Shown here piece by piece: positions 16,210 to 26,208 of a DNA stretch of 64,000 nucleotides. A program made the translations under genes and the position numbers. The notes under the pieces are model-generated. The model was given only the letters and a program-made list of their open reading frames with translations, was not told the origin of the DNA and ran no database searches. Positions within the stretch are counted from its first letter, which is position 1. Each line of letters starts with the position of its first letter. The DNA comes from JANSWP01 sp041941305 (GTDB lineage: Bacteria; Bacteroidota; Bacteroidia; Chitinophagales; Saprospiraceae): positions 108,029 to 172,028 of the forward strand of contig JBGTQJ010000014.1 in the NCBI GenBank assembly GCA_041941305.1. The letters are read 5' to 3'.

Positions 16210-19200
16210 TTAATCTTGAGGTTGAAACACAATTTTTGCAACATACATTTTTTTCTCCCCCGGAATAGCTAACATATACATTCCTGGAGTAGCTTCCATG
16301 AATTTTATACTAGTCCTATCAGCATTTTTATTGAAATCAACTGCTACTTCCTTACCCCATATATTGGTACACCTCAATCTCTGAAAATCCATATCCGGCT
16401 GATTGATAAAATGAATTTCTGAATTGGTGGGGTTTGGAAAAACAGCAAGCGGAACTGAGCTGAATTGTTTGTCAAAGATTGCCTCATTCACAGAATTAAT
16501 CAGGGGAATCGTATCCCCACACCTCCAGCGAACATCGTAATCCAAATTCCTGAACTCAAACTCCGATATTGCACCAAAATCAGTGCAAAAATTATCCTGA
16601 TCACAGAAGGCTGTTTCCAAAAGATTTCCTCCGCAATCGTAGAACAAAACATCTTCCTCAAAGAGAAACATGGGTATAAAATCGGTAACGCATACCGTTC
16701 GGGTAAACATCACTTTGATTCCGCGGACATCCACAAAGCCTGATTCAGCGAAATATTGTTTGCAAAGTGTGTCAGGGCAGGGAATCCCCTCCAAAGTATC
16801 TGTTACCCAAGGGAAGTCTTCCAAATTATCCCACTCATCTCCGGTACACTGTACATTGCAAATGTTCAGAAAACGGTCATAACTGGGATTGTTCTGCAAA
16901 ATGGTATCTCCAAATGGACAGAAAAAAGCAATCTTTGCCTGAAGCGAATCAATTTGATTGTTGCTGAAATCTACTTGTCCAAATTGCAGATTCAGCAACT
17001 TAGTGAGTTCAACTGGCAATTCACCAGTAAAGTCATTGTCATTTAGTCTCAATTCTTCAGCTTCACATAAATCTCCAATGTCTGGAGGGATAAGATCTCC
17101 AATGGTGTTATGGCTAAAATCAATAACTCTTAAACCCATCCATTGTCCTATACTTTGAGGAATTGAGCCACCCAGCGTATTAACTGACAAATTAAGGTGT
17201 TCAATTAGTGGAATATTCAATTCCGGAATTGAGCCTGAAAATCCATTTTCAGATAAATCCAGGTATTTAATAAAGGGTGTTTGTAGATCAGGGATATCCC
17301 CTGTTATGGCATTGTGGGTAAGGATTAAAGTATCAAGCGTATTCAAATCCAATGCTGGAAGACTTCCATCCAGATTGTTATCAGTTAGGTCAATTTTATT
17401 CACACACCCAAAGACATCTGTCGTAATGCCATGCCAGGTTCCGATGGGCATATTGGGTTCAAACCAATTGGATGAATTGGTCCAATTATCTCCTTCTGTG
17501 GCAATGTATAATTCCTCTAATTGTAGGGAATCAGCACTGCTCTCACATACTTGCACATGTATAGGAACACTTCTCAGTGTAATCCCAAAATAATTAGGGT
17601 TGGTGATAAAAGCTCTATAAAATCCGGCATCAGAAACCTGAATATCGGGGATGATTAATTGATTGCTATTTGGGTCATTGATTGGGTCTGGTGTCCAATT
17701 ACCGCCATTTTTTTTCCAGGCATAATTGTTATCAGGAATGTTTTCATCTACCCCCAGGTCAATTACAATAGTTTCACCTGGTTGAACATAAAAGGTAGAA
17801 TCAAATGGGATATCATTTTGTGGCCATATGAACAGCTCTCCCGTAACAGGAATAGTCAAAACTTCATTAACAAACTGAAAGGAATAATTATTAAAGTGAA
17901 GACTTAAATCGTCAAATGAATGTGATAACAGTTCTACTGGAAGGTTGCCGTTCAATTGATTATGGGATAAATATAAATTATTCAGGTTGCTCATGTTAGC
18001 AATGGAAGAAGGGATTTCTCCAACTAAATTATTATAAGATAAATCCAAGGTAAATAAATTTGTAAGAGAATCTCCCAATATTGATGGTAATGTACCTTCC
18101 AATTCATTATTTGACAATTCTAATCTAAACAAGGAAGTTAAGTTGGCCAATTCATGAGGAATAGTACCACTTAATTGATTATTTGATAATTTTAGGCTAG
18201 TAATATTTTTGAGATCTCCTAATTCGGGTGGTATTGGACCACTCAAATCATTACTATTGAGAGACAGCGATTTAATGTTCTTCAGATCGCCCAGTTCAGG
18301 AGGAATAGGACCAGTCAAATTGTTATAGGCAAAGTCAAATGAAAATCCATATTTAATTGCATTTCCTAATTCAGGTGGGATGGGACCGCTTATATTATTT
18401 CTAGATAAAGCTATTTGACCTAAGTTGACAAGATTTCCCAATTCTGGAGGTATTTGACCACTGATTTTGTTTGATCTTAAAAATAAATTTCTCAAACTAT
18501 CAATAGTTCCCAATTCAAGGGGCAGGTTCTCCAGTTGACCATGTTCCCAGGAAATGGTTCTTAAATTTGTCAGGTTCCCGATTTCTGGAGGCATTATTTT
18601 TATATTGGTATTATCAAAAACGATGGTTTCCAAACTCTTTAAATTTCCAAATTCAGGGGGAATTTCATCAATTGGATTGCCACGCATGTACAAGCGTTTT
18701 AAGCTATCTAAATTGCCAATTTCAGTAGGTAAAGCTCCGGAAACATGGCATTGGCTGAGGTTTAATTCCTGCAATTTTACAAGATTGCCGATTTGTCCTG
18801 GAAGTGGACCACTTATGTCCGTAAAACCAAGATCGAAGTAAACCAAATTGGTAAGATTTCCAATTTCAGGTGGAATAGAACCAGTCAATTTGCTTCGAAA
18901 AAGATAAAGCGTTTTTAATTTGGTCAGGTTCCCGATTTCAGAAGGAATGCCTCCTTTTAATGAATCAGAAGTAAGTGCTAAAAAAATCAACTCCGTCAAA
19001 TCTCCAATCTCAGGAGGAATTGTTCCTTGTAGATTATTGCCTCCAGCATTTTCTTTTAGGCAATTATCAATTCCATCTAAATCTAAACAAGTCACACAGC
19101 CTTCCGCATCCACCTCTATCACCCCATACCATTCACTGATTGGTTGTCCCGGAACCAGCCAATTTGTATTATTTGTCCAATTTGGCCCATCGGTGCTATT

Positions 19201-19305
19201 ATAAAGCGCAACAAGCGCCAGAGAATCCCGAGCCGGGTCGCACTGACTGATGGATGTATTTATCATGCAAAAAATGAGTAAGCAGATAGTTAGGCTGGTT
19301 TTCAT
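16210..19305 (-). CDS. LRR / Ig-like / T9SS surface protein, copy A
   Basis: The 1031-aa product has a signal peptide (MKTSLTICLLIFCMINTSIS-Q) and an LRR cap (DSLALVALYNSTDGPNW..N.NWLVPG). A long plant-type LRR array (about 95-480) has 24-residue units of the form LGNLxxLxxLxLxxNxLSGPIPPE. An Ig-like domain follows (about 500-595, ...SDAGFYRAFITNPNYFGITL), then a second LRR cap (LQLEELYIATEGDNW) with a short LRR array, a Cys-rich domain (CTGDEWDNLEDFPWV ... RWRCGD), and a T9SS sorting domain (AVFPNPTNSEIHF to the end). It should be displayed on or released from the surface as a binding protein. It is the last of the seven-gene minus-strand run; its closest relative is the copy at 22931. Confidence 0.85.
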   Translation of the reverse strand: MKTSLTICLLIFCMINTSISQCDPARDSLALVALYNSTDGPNWTNNTNWLVPGQPISEWYGVIEVDAEGCVTCLDLDGIDNCLKENAGGNNLQGTIPPEIGDLTELIFLALTSDSLKGGIPSEIGNLTKLKTLYLFRSKLTGSIPPEIGNLTNLVYFDLGFTDISGPLPGQIGNLVKLQELNLSQCHVSGALPTEIGNLDSLKRLYMRGNPIDEIPPEFGNLKSLETIVFDNTNIKIMPPEIGNLTNLRTISWEHGQLENLPLELGTIDSLRNLFLRSNKISGQIPPELGNLVNLGQIALSRNNISGPIPPELGNAIKYGFSFDFAYNNLTGPIPPELGDLKNIKSLSLNSNDLSGPIPPELGDLKNITSLKLSNNQLSGTIPHELANLTSLFRLELSNNELEGTLPSILGDSLTNLFTLDLSYNNLVGEIPSSIANMSNLNNLYLSHNQLNGNLPVELLSHSFDDLSLHFNNYSFQFVNEVLTIPVTGELFIWPQNDIPFDSTFYVQPGETIVIDLGVDENIPDNNYAWKKNGGNWTPDPINDPNSNQLIIPDIQVSDAGFYRAFITNPNYFGITLRSVPIHVQVCESSADSLQLEELYIATEGDNWTNSSNWFEPNMPIGTWHGITTDVFGCVNKIDLTDNNLDGSLPALDLNTLDTLILTHNAITGDIPDLQTPFIKYLDLSENGFSGSIPELNIPLIEHLNLSVNTLGGSIPQSIGQWMGLRVIDFSHNTIGDLIPPDIGDLCEAEELRLNDNDFTGELPVELTKLLNLQFGQVDFSNNQIDSLQAKIAFFCPFGDTILQNNPSYDRFLNICNVQCTGDEWDNLEDFPWVTDTLEGIPCPDTLCKQYFAESGFVDVRGIKVMFTRTVCVTDFIPMFLFEEDVLFYDCGGNLLETAFCDQDNFCTDFGAISEFEFRNLDYDVRWRCGDTIPLINSVNEAIFDKQFSSVPLAVFPNPTNSEIHFINQPDMDFQRLRCTNIWGKEVAVDFNKNADRTSIKFMEATPGMYMLAIPGEKKMYVAKIVFQPQD
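16333..17925. repeat. Near-identical segment shared with 23048-24640
   Basis: This part of LRR copy A aligns without gaps, at a constant offset of 6715 bp, with 23048-24640 in copy A'. The inner part (about 16690-17370) differs at only isolated bases, for example AAAAT versus AATAT near 16900. It covers the Ig-like domain, second LRR array and Cys-rich domain. The two start codons are also exactly 6715 bp apart. Confidence 0.8.
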
Positions 19306-19521
19306 AATTTGAGTGGTTTGTTTTCAGACCTATTCACAGTACAAGACTGATTAAAGATTATAGACCTGAGTACTTTGGCTTCTGGTTCGAGAAACTTTCA
19401 TCAAAGGTTAAGGAGAGGTAAGTTTCTTAAACCTTTCTACCCGATTTTATAGAATTTAGCTGTAAGGAAATCTCTGTGTTCTCGCTACCTCACAACTTTC
19501 TCAAAGCCTGGATTACCCTCC
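19306..19521. other. Intergenic region between LRR copies B and A
   Basis: This 216-bp spacer is homologous to the 188-bp spacer at 26021-26208. Both contain GGTT.GAGAAACTT, GTTTCTTAAACCTTTC, TAGAATTTAGCT and CACAACTTTCTCAAA. The shorter spacer at 22825-22930 keeps only the last part (AATTTAGCTTTAGAAA, CACAACTTTCTCAAAGCC). The conserved block may be a shared leader or internal promoter; no TAnnTTTG was found on the minus strand. Confidence 0.55.
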
Positions 19522-22500
19522 CTAATTCTCTTTTACAATCTTTGCAACATATACCCTGTCTTTTCCCGGAATCATGATTACATAGATCCCAGGAATTTTG
19601 GCATCCAATTCAAGTTTTGTTTGCGTATGTAAAGATTGAACTTTTGTACCAACTGGCTGTCCCCAAATGTTTACACATCTTAATCCCTCTAAACGCATAT
19701 CAGGTCTTGTCATAAAAATCACTTCAGCATTGGTGGGATTTGGGAATAATTGTAATGGTATGATTCCCTGATTCATGTGGTTAATTGTGGGATTGTCGAC
19801 TTCTTCAACAGATGTAACAGGAGTGATTTCCTGTCCACAAGTCCAGCGAACATCATAAACCAAATTATTGAATTCTTCTTCAGTAATCACATTAAATCCT
19901 GAGCAGGTATTGTAAAAATCACTTGAGGGTTGACGGTCACAAGAAATGAACTCCAATAGGTTCCCCTGGCAATCGTAGAATGATATTTCCTCAATCCAAT
20001 CACAGATAGAATATATAAAGATGACTTTTATCCCATGAATTTCAACAAACCCAGCTCGTCCGGATGGTTGACGGCAAGACTTATCAAAACAATGGAGGGA
20101 TTCAAGCGAGTCCTGTAACCATGGATAGTCAGATAAATTGTTCCATTCATCCCCAGTACATTGATTGCTGCATATATCCAAAAAGAGGTTGTAACTGGGA
20201 TTATTGAGAAGTATGTTATCACCATATGGGCAAAAGAAGGAGATTTCAGGTTGAAGGAGATTGATATTATTGGTACTAAAATCTACCCTTCCCATTTCCA
20301 GGTTTCGCAACCTGGTGAGTTCAACTGGTAGTTCTCCCTGTAATTGGTTGTTGTTAAGCCTAAGCTCAACTAAATGATTCAGATTGCCCAAATCAGGTGG
20401 AATCAAATCTGATAATTCATTGTGTTCAAGATTTAATACCTGTAAGTCCAACAAGCTGCCTATTTCTTCAGGTATTGCTCCATTTAAATTGTTGTTTGAA
20501 TAATTTAAATGGTTTATCAAAGGAATATATAGTTCCGGTATATTTCCATTAAATTCATTGTGAGACAAATCCAAATGATTGATAAAAGGAATTCTAAATA
20601 AAGGTATGTTCCCGGTAAGTGCATTTTTCGACAATGTCAAAGTCTCCAGTGTATTTAAATCAAGTGCTGGAAGACTTCCCATTAAGTTATTATCACTTAG
20701 ATCAATTTCCTCTATACAACCATATGAATTAGTAGTGATGCCATGCCAGGTATTGATGGGCATATTTAGCTGTAGCCAATTAGTTGACACATCCCAATCT
20801 TGTCCCTGAGTTGCCTGATATAAAGCAACTAATTGCAAAGAATCGGAGGCAATATCACAGACTTTAACATTGATGATATGGCTTTTTAAGGAAAGCTCTT
20901 CAAAGGCAGGATTCGTTACGGTAGCTTGGAAATTTCCTGCATCTGATATTTGAATATTGGGGATGGTAAGCGTATTGCTATTGGGGTCATTCCCTGGACC
21001 AGGTTGCCATGTATTGCCATTTTTTGTCCATTGATAAAGGTTATCCACTAAGTTGATGTCAATTTCAAGATCTATTTCAACCGATGCACCGTTTTGAGCA
21101 ATGTAAGTGGTATCCTTGAAGAATAGTTTCTGGGGAGAGATATCCAATTCTCCGAATGTACTGATATTCAGGTCAAAAACATTGGATAAGTGTTCGAAAG
21201 TAAATTGATTGTTTTGAAGGAACAAAAGATTAAAAAAAGTAGCCTCCATTTCAGTGGGGAGATTTCCACTCAATTGGTTATCTGACAAATCAAGGATGTT
21301 AAAAAATAAAAAATTGCCAAATTCAGGTGGAATAGAACCTGTAATGTTGTTTTTTGATAAATTTAAAGATGACAAAAATTCTGCATCTGCCAATTCAATT
21401 GGTATCGTGCCTTCTAACTGATTGTTAGACAAATCCAATCCTCTTAGAAAATTTTTATTACCTATTGAAGGAGGGATAAGTCCTGTCAAATTATTGTTTT
21501 GTAGGTTTATGGTGTGAAATGCATTAAAACTTTCTTCTAGCTTGCCCATAGTCTCCAGTTCGTGTGGAATGGAACCACTGAGCTGGTTGTCATTGAGGCT
21601 TAATAGTCTTAAATAATGTAAGTTTCCCAGGTCAGGAGGAATGCTTCCACTTAGATTGTTATTTTCAAGATGAAGGATCAATAAAGTATCAAGATTACTC
21701 AGTTCTGATGGGATAGATCCCGTTAATTGATTATCATCCAGGCTAAGGTTTAACAAATTTTTGAGTGTCCCAAGTTCCGGTGGTAATTCTCCAGTCAAAT
21801 AATTAGAAGAGAGATTAAGGTATTTTATACTATCCAGATTGGTTAACTCTAAAGGAATTTCTCCAGTCAAATAATTAGAAGAGAGATATAATTCTTTTAG
21901 GGTGGCAAGGTTCCCCATCTCTGGCGGTATTTCTCCTGATAGATAATTACCTGAAATTCTTAAAAGACTAATTTTTTCAAGATTTCCTAATTCAGGCGGT
22001 ATTTCACCTGTTAAATAATTACCTGAAATGTTTAAATGTTCAATTTTTTCAAGGTTCCCTAATTCTGGAGGAATTTTTCCACTAAAACAATGACTTGATA
22101 ACCTCATTTCATTTAAATTGCTAAGATTCCCCAATTCCGGCGGTAGTTCACCAGTTAAACCAGTTCCTGGTACATAATAGTTTGATAAATTCAAAAGCTC
22201 CAGATTCCCAAGGTTTCCTATTTCGGGAGGTAGGGTGCCTGTAAAATTCACAGCAATATAAAGCCTCTCCAAACTAGACATATTCCCCCATTCAGGAGGA
22301 AGCGTACTTTCCATATCAAAATTTCCCCATATTTCAAGCACTTTTAAATTTTCAAGATTTCCAAGTTCTGGGGGTAGTGATCCTTGAAAATCGCATTCTT
22401 TCAAGTAAAGGCTTTCCAAGGTTGAAAGATTGCCCAGTTCGGGAGGAATTTCTCCGGTCAACATTGGACTAGTCGTTCCTCTGTTAAAAGAAAGCGTCAT

Positions 22501-22824
22501 AAATCGAATGCTTGTTAGATTTCCGATTTCGGGAGGTAGGGTGCCTTTTAAGTCATTACCTCCTCCCCATCCCACATCAAAATCGGCAAGCCCATCCAAA
22601 TCGAGAGAATCTACACATCCTGTTGCCGGATTTCCTTTTACTCCATACCATAGCCATATAGGCACTCCAGGCACCAACCAATTGGAATTCGTTTTCCAAT
22701 TGGGACCATCAGTAGCATTGTAAAGCGCTACCAAAGCCAGAGAGTCCTGTACAGGATCACATTGACTCAAGGCTATATTTAGAGAGCATAAACTGACTAA
22801 ACAGATAGTAATGGTGGTTTTCAT
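19522..22824 (-). CDS. LRR / Ig-like / T9SS surface protein, copy B
   Basis: The 1100-aa protein has the same architecture as copy A: signal peptide (MKTTITICLVSLCSLNIALS-Q), LRR cap, plant-type LRR array with more units than A, Ig-like domain (SDAGNFQATVTNPAFEELSL), second cap and short LRR array, Cys-rich domain (CTGDEWNNLSDYPWL ... VRWTCGQ) and T9SS sorting domain (LQLFPNPTNAEVIF). Its Ig-like segment (FFKDTTYIAQNGASVEIDLE) matches copy B' at 26209 much better than A or A'. Within the LRR array neighbouring units are almost identical DNA, for example a block near 21787 repeated 72 bp later, indicating recent unit duplication. The function of the binding surface is unknown. Confidence 0.85.
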   Translation of the reverse strand: MKTTITICLVSLCSLNIALSQCDPVQDSLALVALYNATDGPNWKTNSNWLVPGVPIWLWYGVKGNPATGCVDSLDLDGLADFDVGWGGGNDLKGTLPPEIGNLTSIRFMTLSFNRGTTSPMLTGEIPPELGNLSTLESLYLKECDFQGSLPPELGNLENLKVLEIWGNFDMESTLPPEWGNMSSLERLYIAVNFTGTLPPEIGNLGNLELLNLSNYYVPGTGLTGELPPELGNLSNLNEMRLSSHCFSGKIPPELGNLEKIEHLNISGNYLTGEIPPELGNLEKISLLRISGNYLSGEIPPEMGNLATLKELYLSSNYLTGEIPLELTNLDSIKYLNLSSNYLTGELPPELGTLKNLLNLSLDDNQLTGSIPSELSNLDTLLILHLENNNLSGSIPPDLGNLHYLRLLSLNDNQLSGSIPHELETMGKLEESFNAFHTINLQNNNLTGLIPPSIGNKNFLRGLDLSNNQLEGTIPIELADAEFLSSLNLSKNNITGSIPPEFGNFLFFNILDLSDNQLSGNLPTEMEATFFNLLFLQNNQFTFEHLSNVFDLNISTFGELDISPQKLFFKDTTYIAQNGASVEIDLEIDINLVDNLYQWTKNGNTWQPGPGNDPNSNTLTIPNIQISDAGNFQATVTNPAFEELSLKSHIINVKVCDIASDSLQLVALYQATQGQDWDVSTNWLQLNMPINTWHGITTNSYGCIEEIDLSDNNLMGSLPALDLNTLETLTLSKNALTGNIPLFRIPFINHLDLSHNEFNGNIPELYIPLINHLNYSNNNLNGAIPEEIGSLLDLQVLNLEHNELSDLIPPDLGNLNHLVELRLNNNQLQGELPVELTRLRNLEMGRVDFSTNNINLLQPEISFFCPYGDNILLNNPSYNLFLDICSNQCTGDEWNNLSDYPWLQDSLESLHCFDKSCRQPSGRAGFVEIHGIKVIFIYSICDWIEEISFYDCQGNLLEFISCDRQPSSDFYNTCSGFNVITEEEFNNLVYDVRWTCGQEITPVTSVEEVDNPTINHMNQGIIPLQLFPNPTNAEVIFMTRPDMRLEGLRCVNIWGQPVGTKVQSLHTQTKLELDAKIPGIYVIMIPGKDRVYVAKIVKEN

Positions 22825-22930
22825 AATTTGAGTTTTTTATTTTTTAGACTTCCAGGTACATTTGAATTTAGCTTTAGAAATGTCCCTTTGCGCTTATCCT
22901 TCCACAACTTTCTCAAAGCCTGGACTTTCT

Positions 22931-25900
22931 TTATTTTTGTATGACTATTTTGGCAACATAAACCCTTCCTTTCCCCGGAATAGATAATAAATACATTCCT
23001 GATGCATCTCCTGGGATTTTCAATTTCGTCAGATCAGGTCCTTCACTGAAATCAACTGCTACTTCCTTACCCCAAATATTGGTACACCTCAATCTACTAA
23101 AATCCATATCCGGTTGGTTGATAAATTGAATTTCTGAATTAGTAGGGTTTGGAAAAACAGTAAGTGGAACTGAGCTGAATTGTTTGTCAAAGATTGCCTC
23201 ATCCACAGAATTAATCAGGGGAATCGTATCCCCACATCTCCATCGAACATCGTAATCCAAATTCCTGAACTCAAACTCCGATATTGCACCAAAATCAGTG
23301 CAAAAATTATCCTGATCACAGAAGGCCGTTTCCAGAAGATTGCCACCACAATCGTAGAACAAAACATCTTCCTCAAAGAGAAACATGGGTATAAAATCGG
23401 TAACGCATACCGTCCGAGTAAACATCACTTTGATTCCGCGGACATCCACAAAGCCTGATTCAGCGAAATATTGTTTGCAAAGTGTGTCAGGGCAGGGAAT
23501 CCCCTCCAAAGTATCTGTTACCCAAGGGAAGTCTTCCAAATTATCCCACTCATCTCCGGTACACTGTACATTGCAAATGTTCAGAAAACGGTCATAACTG
23601 GGATTGTTCTGCAATATGGTATCTCCAAATGGACAGAAAAAAGCAATCTTTGCCTGAAGCGAATCAATTTGATTGTTGCTGAAATCTACTTGTCCAAATT
23701 GCAGATTCAGCAACTTAGTGAGTTCAACTGGCAATTCACCAGTAAAGTCATTGTCATTTAGTCTCAATTCTTCAGCTTCACATAAATCTCCAATGTCTGG
23801 AGGGATAAGATCTCCAATGGTGTTATGGCTAAAATCAATAACTCTTAAACCCATCCATTGTCCTATACTTTGAGGAATTGAGCCACCCAGCGTATTAACT
23901 GACAAATTAAGGTGTTCAATTAATGGAATATTCAATTCCGGAATTGAGCCTGAAAATCCATTTTCAGATAAATCCAGGTATTTAATAAAGGGTGTTTGTA
24001 GATCAGGGATATCCCCTGTTATGGCATTGTGGGTAAGGATTAAAGTATCAAGCGTATTCAAATCCAATGCTGGAAGACTTCCATCCAAATTGTTATCATT
24101 CAGATCAATTTTATTCACACATCCAAATGCATCTGTAGTAATGCCATGCCAGCTTCCAATAGGCATATTGGGCTCAAACCAATTGGTTGAAATACTCCAA
24201 TTATCGCCTTCTGTGGAAATGTATAATTCCTCTAACTGCATGGAATCAGCACTGCTCTCGCATACTTGCACGTGAATGGGAACACTTCTCAAGGTAATAC
24301 CAAAATAATTCGGATTGGTGATAAAAGCTCTGTAAAATCCGGCATCAGAAACCTGAATATCTGGGATGATTAATTGATTGCTATTCGGGTCATTGATGGG
24401 GTCCGGCGTCCAATTACTGCCATTTTTTTTCCAGGCATAGTTATTATCCGGAATGTTTTCATCTACACCCAGATCAATGATAATCGTTTCACCCGGTTGA
24501 ACGTAAAAGGTAGAATCAAATGGAATATCATTTTGTGGCCATATAAACAACTCTCCTGTAACAGGAATAGTCAAAACTTCATTAACAAACTGAAAGGAAT
24601 AATTATTAAAATGAAGACTTAAATCGTCAAATTCATGGGATAGTAATTCAACTGGTAGGTTGCCGCTCAATTGATTATGAGATAAATGCAAATCATTCAG
24701 CTTGGTCATCGAAGCTATTGAGGATGGGATCGCTCCAACTAAATTGTTATGGGAAAGATCCAATCCAAATAAATTTGTCAGTGAATCTCCCAATACTGAA
24801 GGGATTGAACCTTCCAGGTTATTATTTGACATTTCCAGCCTGGACAAGGTGGTCAAATTAGCCAATTCAAGAGGAATAGCTTCACTTAACTGATTATTCG
24901 ATAAATCAAGGATGACAATTTTTTCAAAATTTCCAAGTTCAGGAGGAATAGGACCACTTAAATCATTGCTCTGAAGGTTTAAAAAAAAGATGTTTTTCAT
25001 ATTCCCTAGTTCAGGAGGGATGGGACCCGTCAAATTGTTATAAGAAAGGTCTAATGAACCTCCAAACTCCGTAGCATTCCCTAATTCAGGTGGGATTGGA
25101 CCGCTTAAATTATTTCTGTTTAGATTTAATGTCCATAACTTTTTGAGATTTCCCAATTCTGGTGGTATGTGTCCGCTTATTTTGTTGGAAGGCATAAATA
25201 AAGTACCTAGGCTGTCAATATTCCCCAATTCTGGAGGCAGATTCTCCAGTTGACCGTTTTGCCAGGTAATACTTCTCAACTTTGGCAAGTTACCGAATTC
25301 AGGAGGTATTTTTTTTATACCTGATTCCGTAAAAACAATGGTTTCCAAACTCTTTAGATTACCAAATTCTGGCGGGATTACCTCAATTGGATTTCCAAGG
25401 ATATACAAGGCTCTTAAGCTATCCAGATCTCCAAATTCAGGAGGGAAAGCACCAGAGATATTATTCCTATTTAGGTTTAATTCCTGCAAATTGACAAGAT
25501 TTCCAAATTCATTTGGGATGGCTCCTCCTATATCATTTGAGTGCAGGTCGAGATATACTAAATTTGTAAGATCTCCAATCTCTTTGGGAATGGGATCAGT
25601 CAATCCATTTCGATATAAATAAAGGGTTTTTAATTTGCTTAACTTTCCGATTTCAGGAGGAATGCCTCCTGTTAAAGAATCAGCAGTGAGTGCTAAAAAA
25701 ATCAACTCTGTCAAATCCCCTATTTCAGGAGGAATCGTTCCTTTTAAATTATTTCCAGGGAAAAAACCTCCAAAACAATCTTCATCTCCATCCAAATCCA
25801 AACAAGTCACACAACCCTCTGCATCCACCTCTACAACTCCATACCAGGTGCTGATGGGTTGCCCTGGCACCAGCCAATTCGTATTGTCCGACCAATTCGG

Positions 25901-26020
25901 TCCGTCGGTTTTATTGTAAAGAGCGACTAATGTCAAAGAATCCTGAACTGGATCGCATTGACTTAATACTATGTTTAAAGAGAAAAAACTGAGTAAGCAG
26001 ATAGCAATTGAGGCTCTCAT
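22931..26020 (-). CDS. LRR / Ig-like / T9SS surface protein, copy A'
   Basis: The 1029-aa product is the sister of copy A (16210). It has the same signal peptide type, cap, LRR array, Ig-like domain, second LRR block, Cys-rich domain and T9SS domain (TVFPNPTNSEIQF). The first LRR array differs from A at many exposed positions, while the region from the Ig-like domain to the Cys-rich domain is almost identical even at DNA level. That is the pattern expected of a variable ligand-binding part on a conserved or gene-converted body. It lies 106 bp upstream of copy B and 188 bp downstream of B' on the same strand. Confidence 0.85.
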   Translation of the reverse strand: MRASIAICLLSFFSLNIVLSQCDPVQDSLTLVALYNKTDGPNWSDNTNWLVPGQPISTWYGVVEVDAEGCVTCLDLDGDEDCFGGFFPGNNLKGTIPPEIGDLTELIFLALTADSLTGGIPPEIGKLSKLKTLYLYRNGLTDPIPKEIGDLTNLVYLDLHSNDIGGAIPNEFGNLVNLQELNLNRNNISGAFPPEFGDLDSLRALYILGNPIEVIPPEFGNLKSLETIVFTESGIKKIPPEFGNLPKLRSITWQNGQLENLPPELGNIDSLGTLFMPSNKISGHIPPELGNLKKLWTLNLNRNNLSGPIPPELGNATEFGGSLDLSYNNLTGPIPPELGNMKNIFFLNLQSNDLSGPIPPELGNFEKIVILDLSNNQLSEAIPLELANLTTLSRLEMSNNNLEGSIPSVLGDSLTNLFGLDLSHNNLVGAIPSSIASMTKLNDLHLSHNQLSGNLPVELLSHEFDDLSLHFNNYSFQFVNEVLTIPVTGELFIWPQNDIPFDSTFYVQPGETIIIDLGVDENIPDNNYAWKKNGSNWTPDPINDPNSNQLIIPDIQVSDAGFYRAFITNPNYFGITLRSVPIHVQVCESSADSMQLEELYISTEGDNWSISTNWFEPNMPIGSWHGITTDAFGCVNKIDLNDNNLDGSLPALDLNTLDTLILTHNAITGDIPDLQTPFIKYLDLSENGFSGSIPELNIPLIEHLNLSVNTLGGSIPQSIGQWMGLRVIDFSHNTIGDLIPPDIGDLCEAEELRLNDNDFTGELPVELTKLLNLQFGQVDFSNNQIDSLQAKIAFFCPFGDTILQNNPSYDRFLNICNVQCTGDEWDNLEDFPWVTDTLEGIPCPDTLCKQYFAESGFVDVRGIKVMFTRTVCVTDFIPMFLFEEDVLFYDCGGNLLETAFCDQDNFCTDFGAISEFEFRNLDYDVRWRCGDTIPLINSVDEAIFDKQFSSVPLTVFPNPTNSEIQFINQPDMDFSRLRCTNIWGKEVAVDFSEGPDLTKLKIPGDASGMYLLSIPGKGRVYVAKIVIQK
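23048..24640. repeat. Near-identical segment shared with 16333-17925
   Basis: This is the partner of the segment in LRR copy A, gap-free at an offset of 6715 bp. Divergence rises at both ends, most clearly upstream of the Ig-like domain coding region. Confidence 0.8.
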
Positions 26021-26208
26021 ATTTTGAGTTTTTTATTTTTCAATCCTATGCACAGTTATTATTATAAGTTCTCTGGTTTGAGAAACTTGCAGCTAAGCTT
26101 GGGGGTAGGGTAGTTTCTTAAACCTTTCCCCAGGATTTTTAGAATTTAGCTTTAAGAAAGTCCCTTTGCACATGCTATCCCACAACTTTCTCAAACCCTA
26201 AACATCTT

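Noticed and set aside
16465..23761. Pairs of nearly identical plus-strand reading frames (for example 16465-16743 and 23180-23458)
   Set aside because: They are antisense to the duplicated part of LRR copies A and A'; their similarity is explained by that duplication and they show no protein features.
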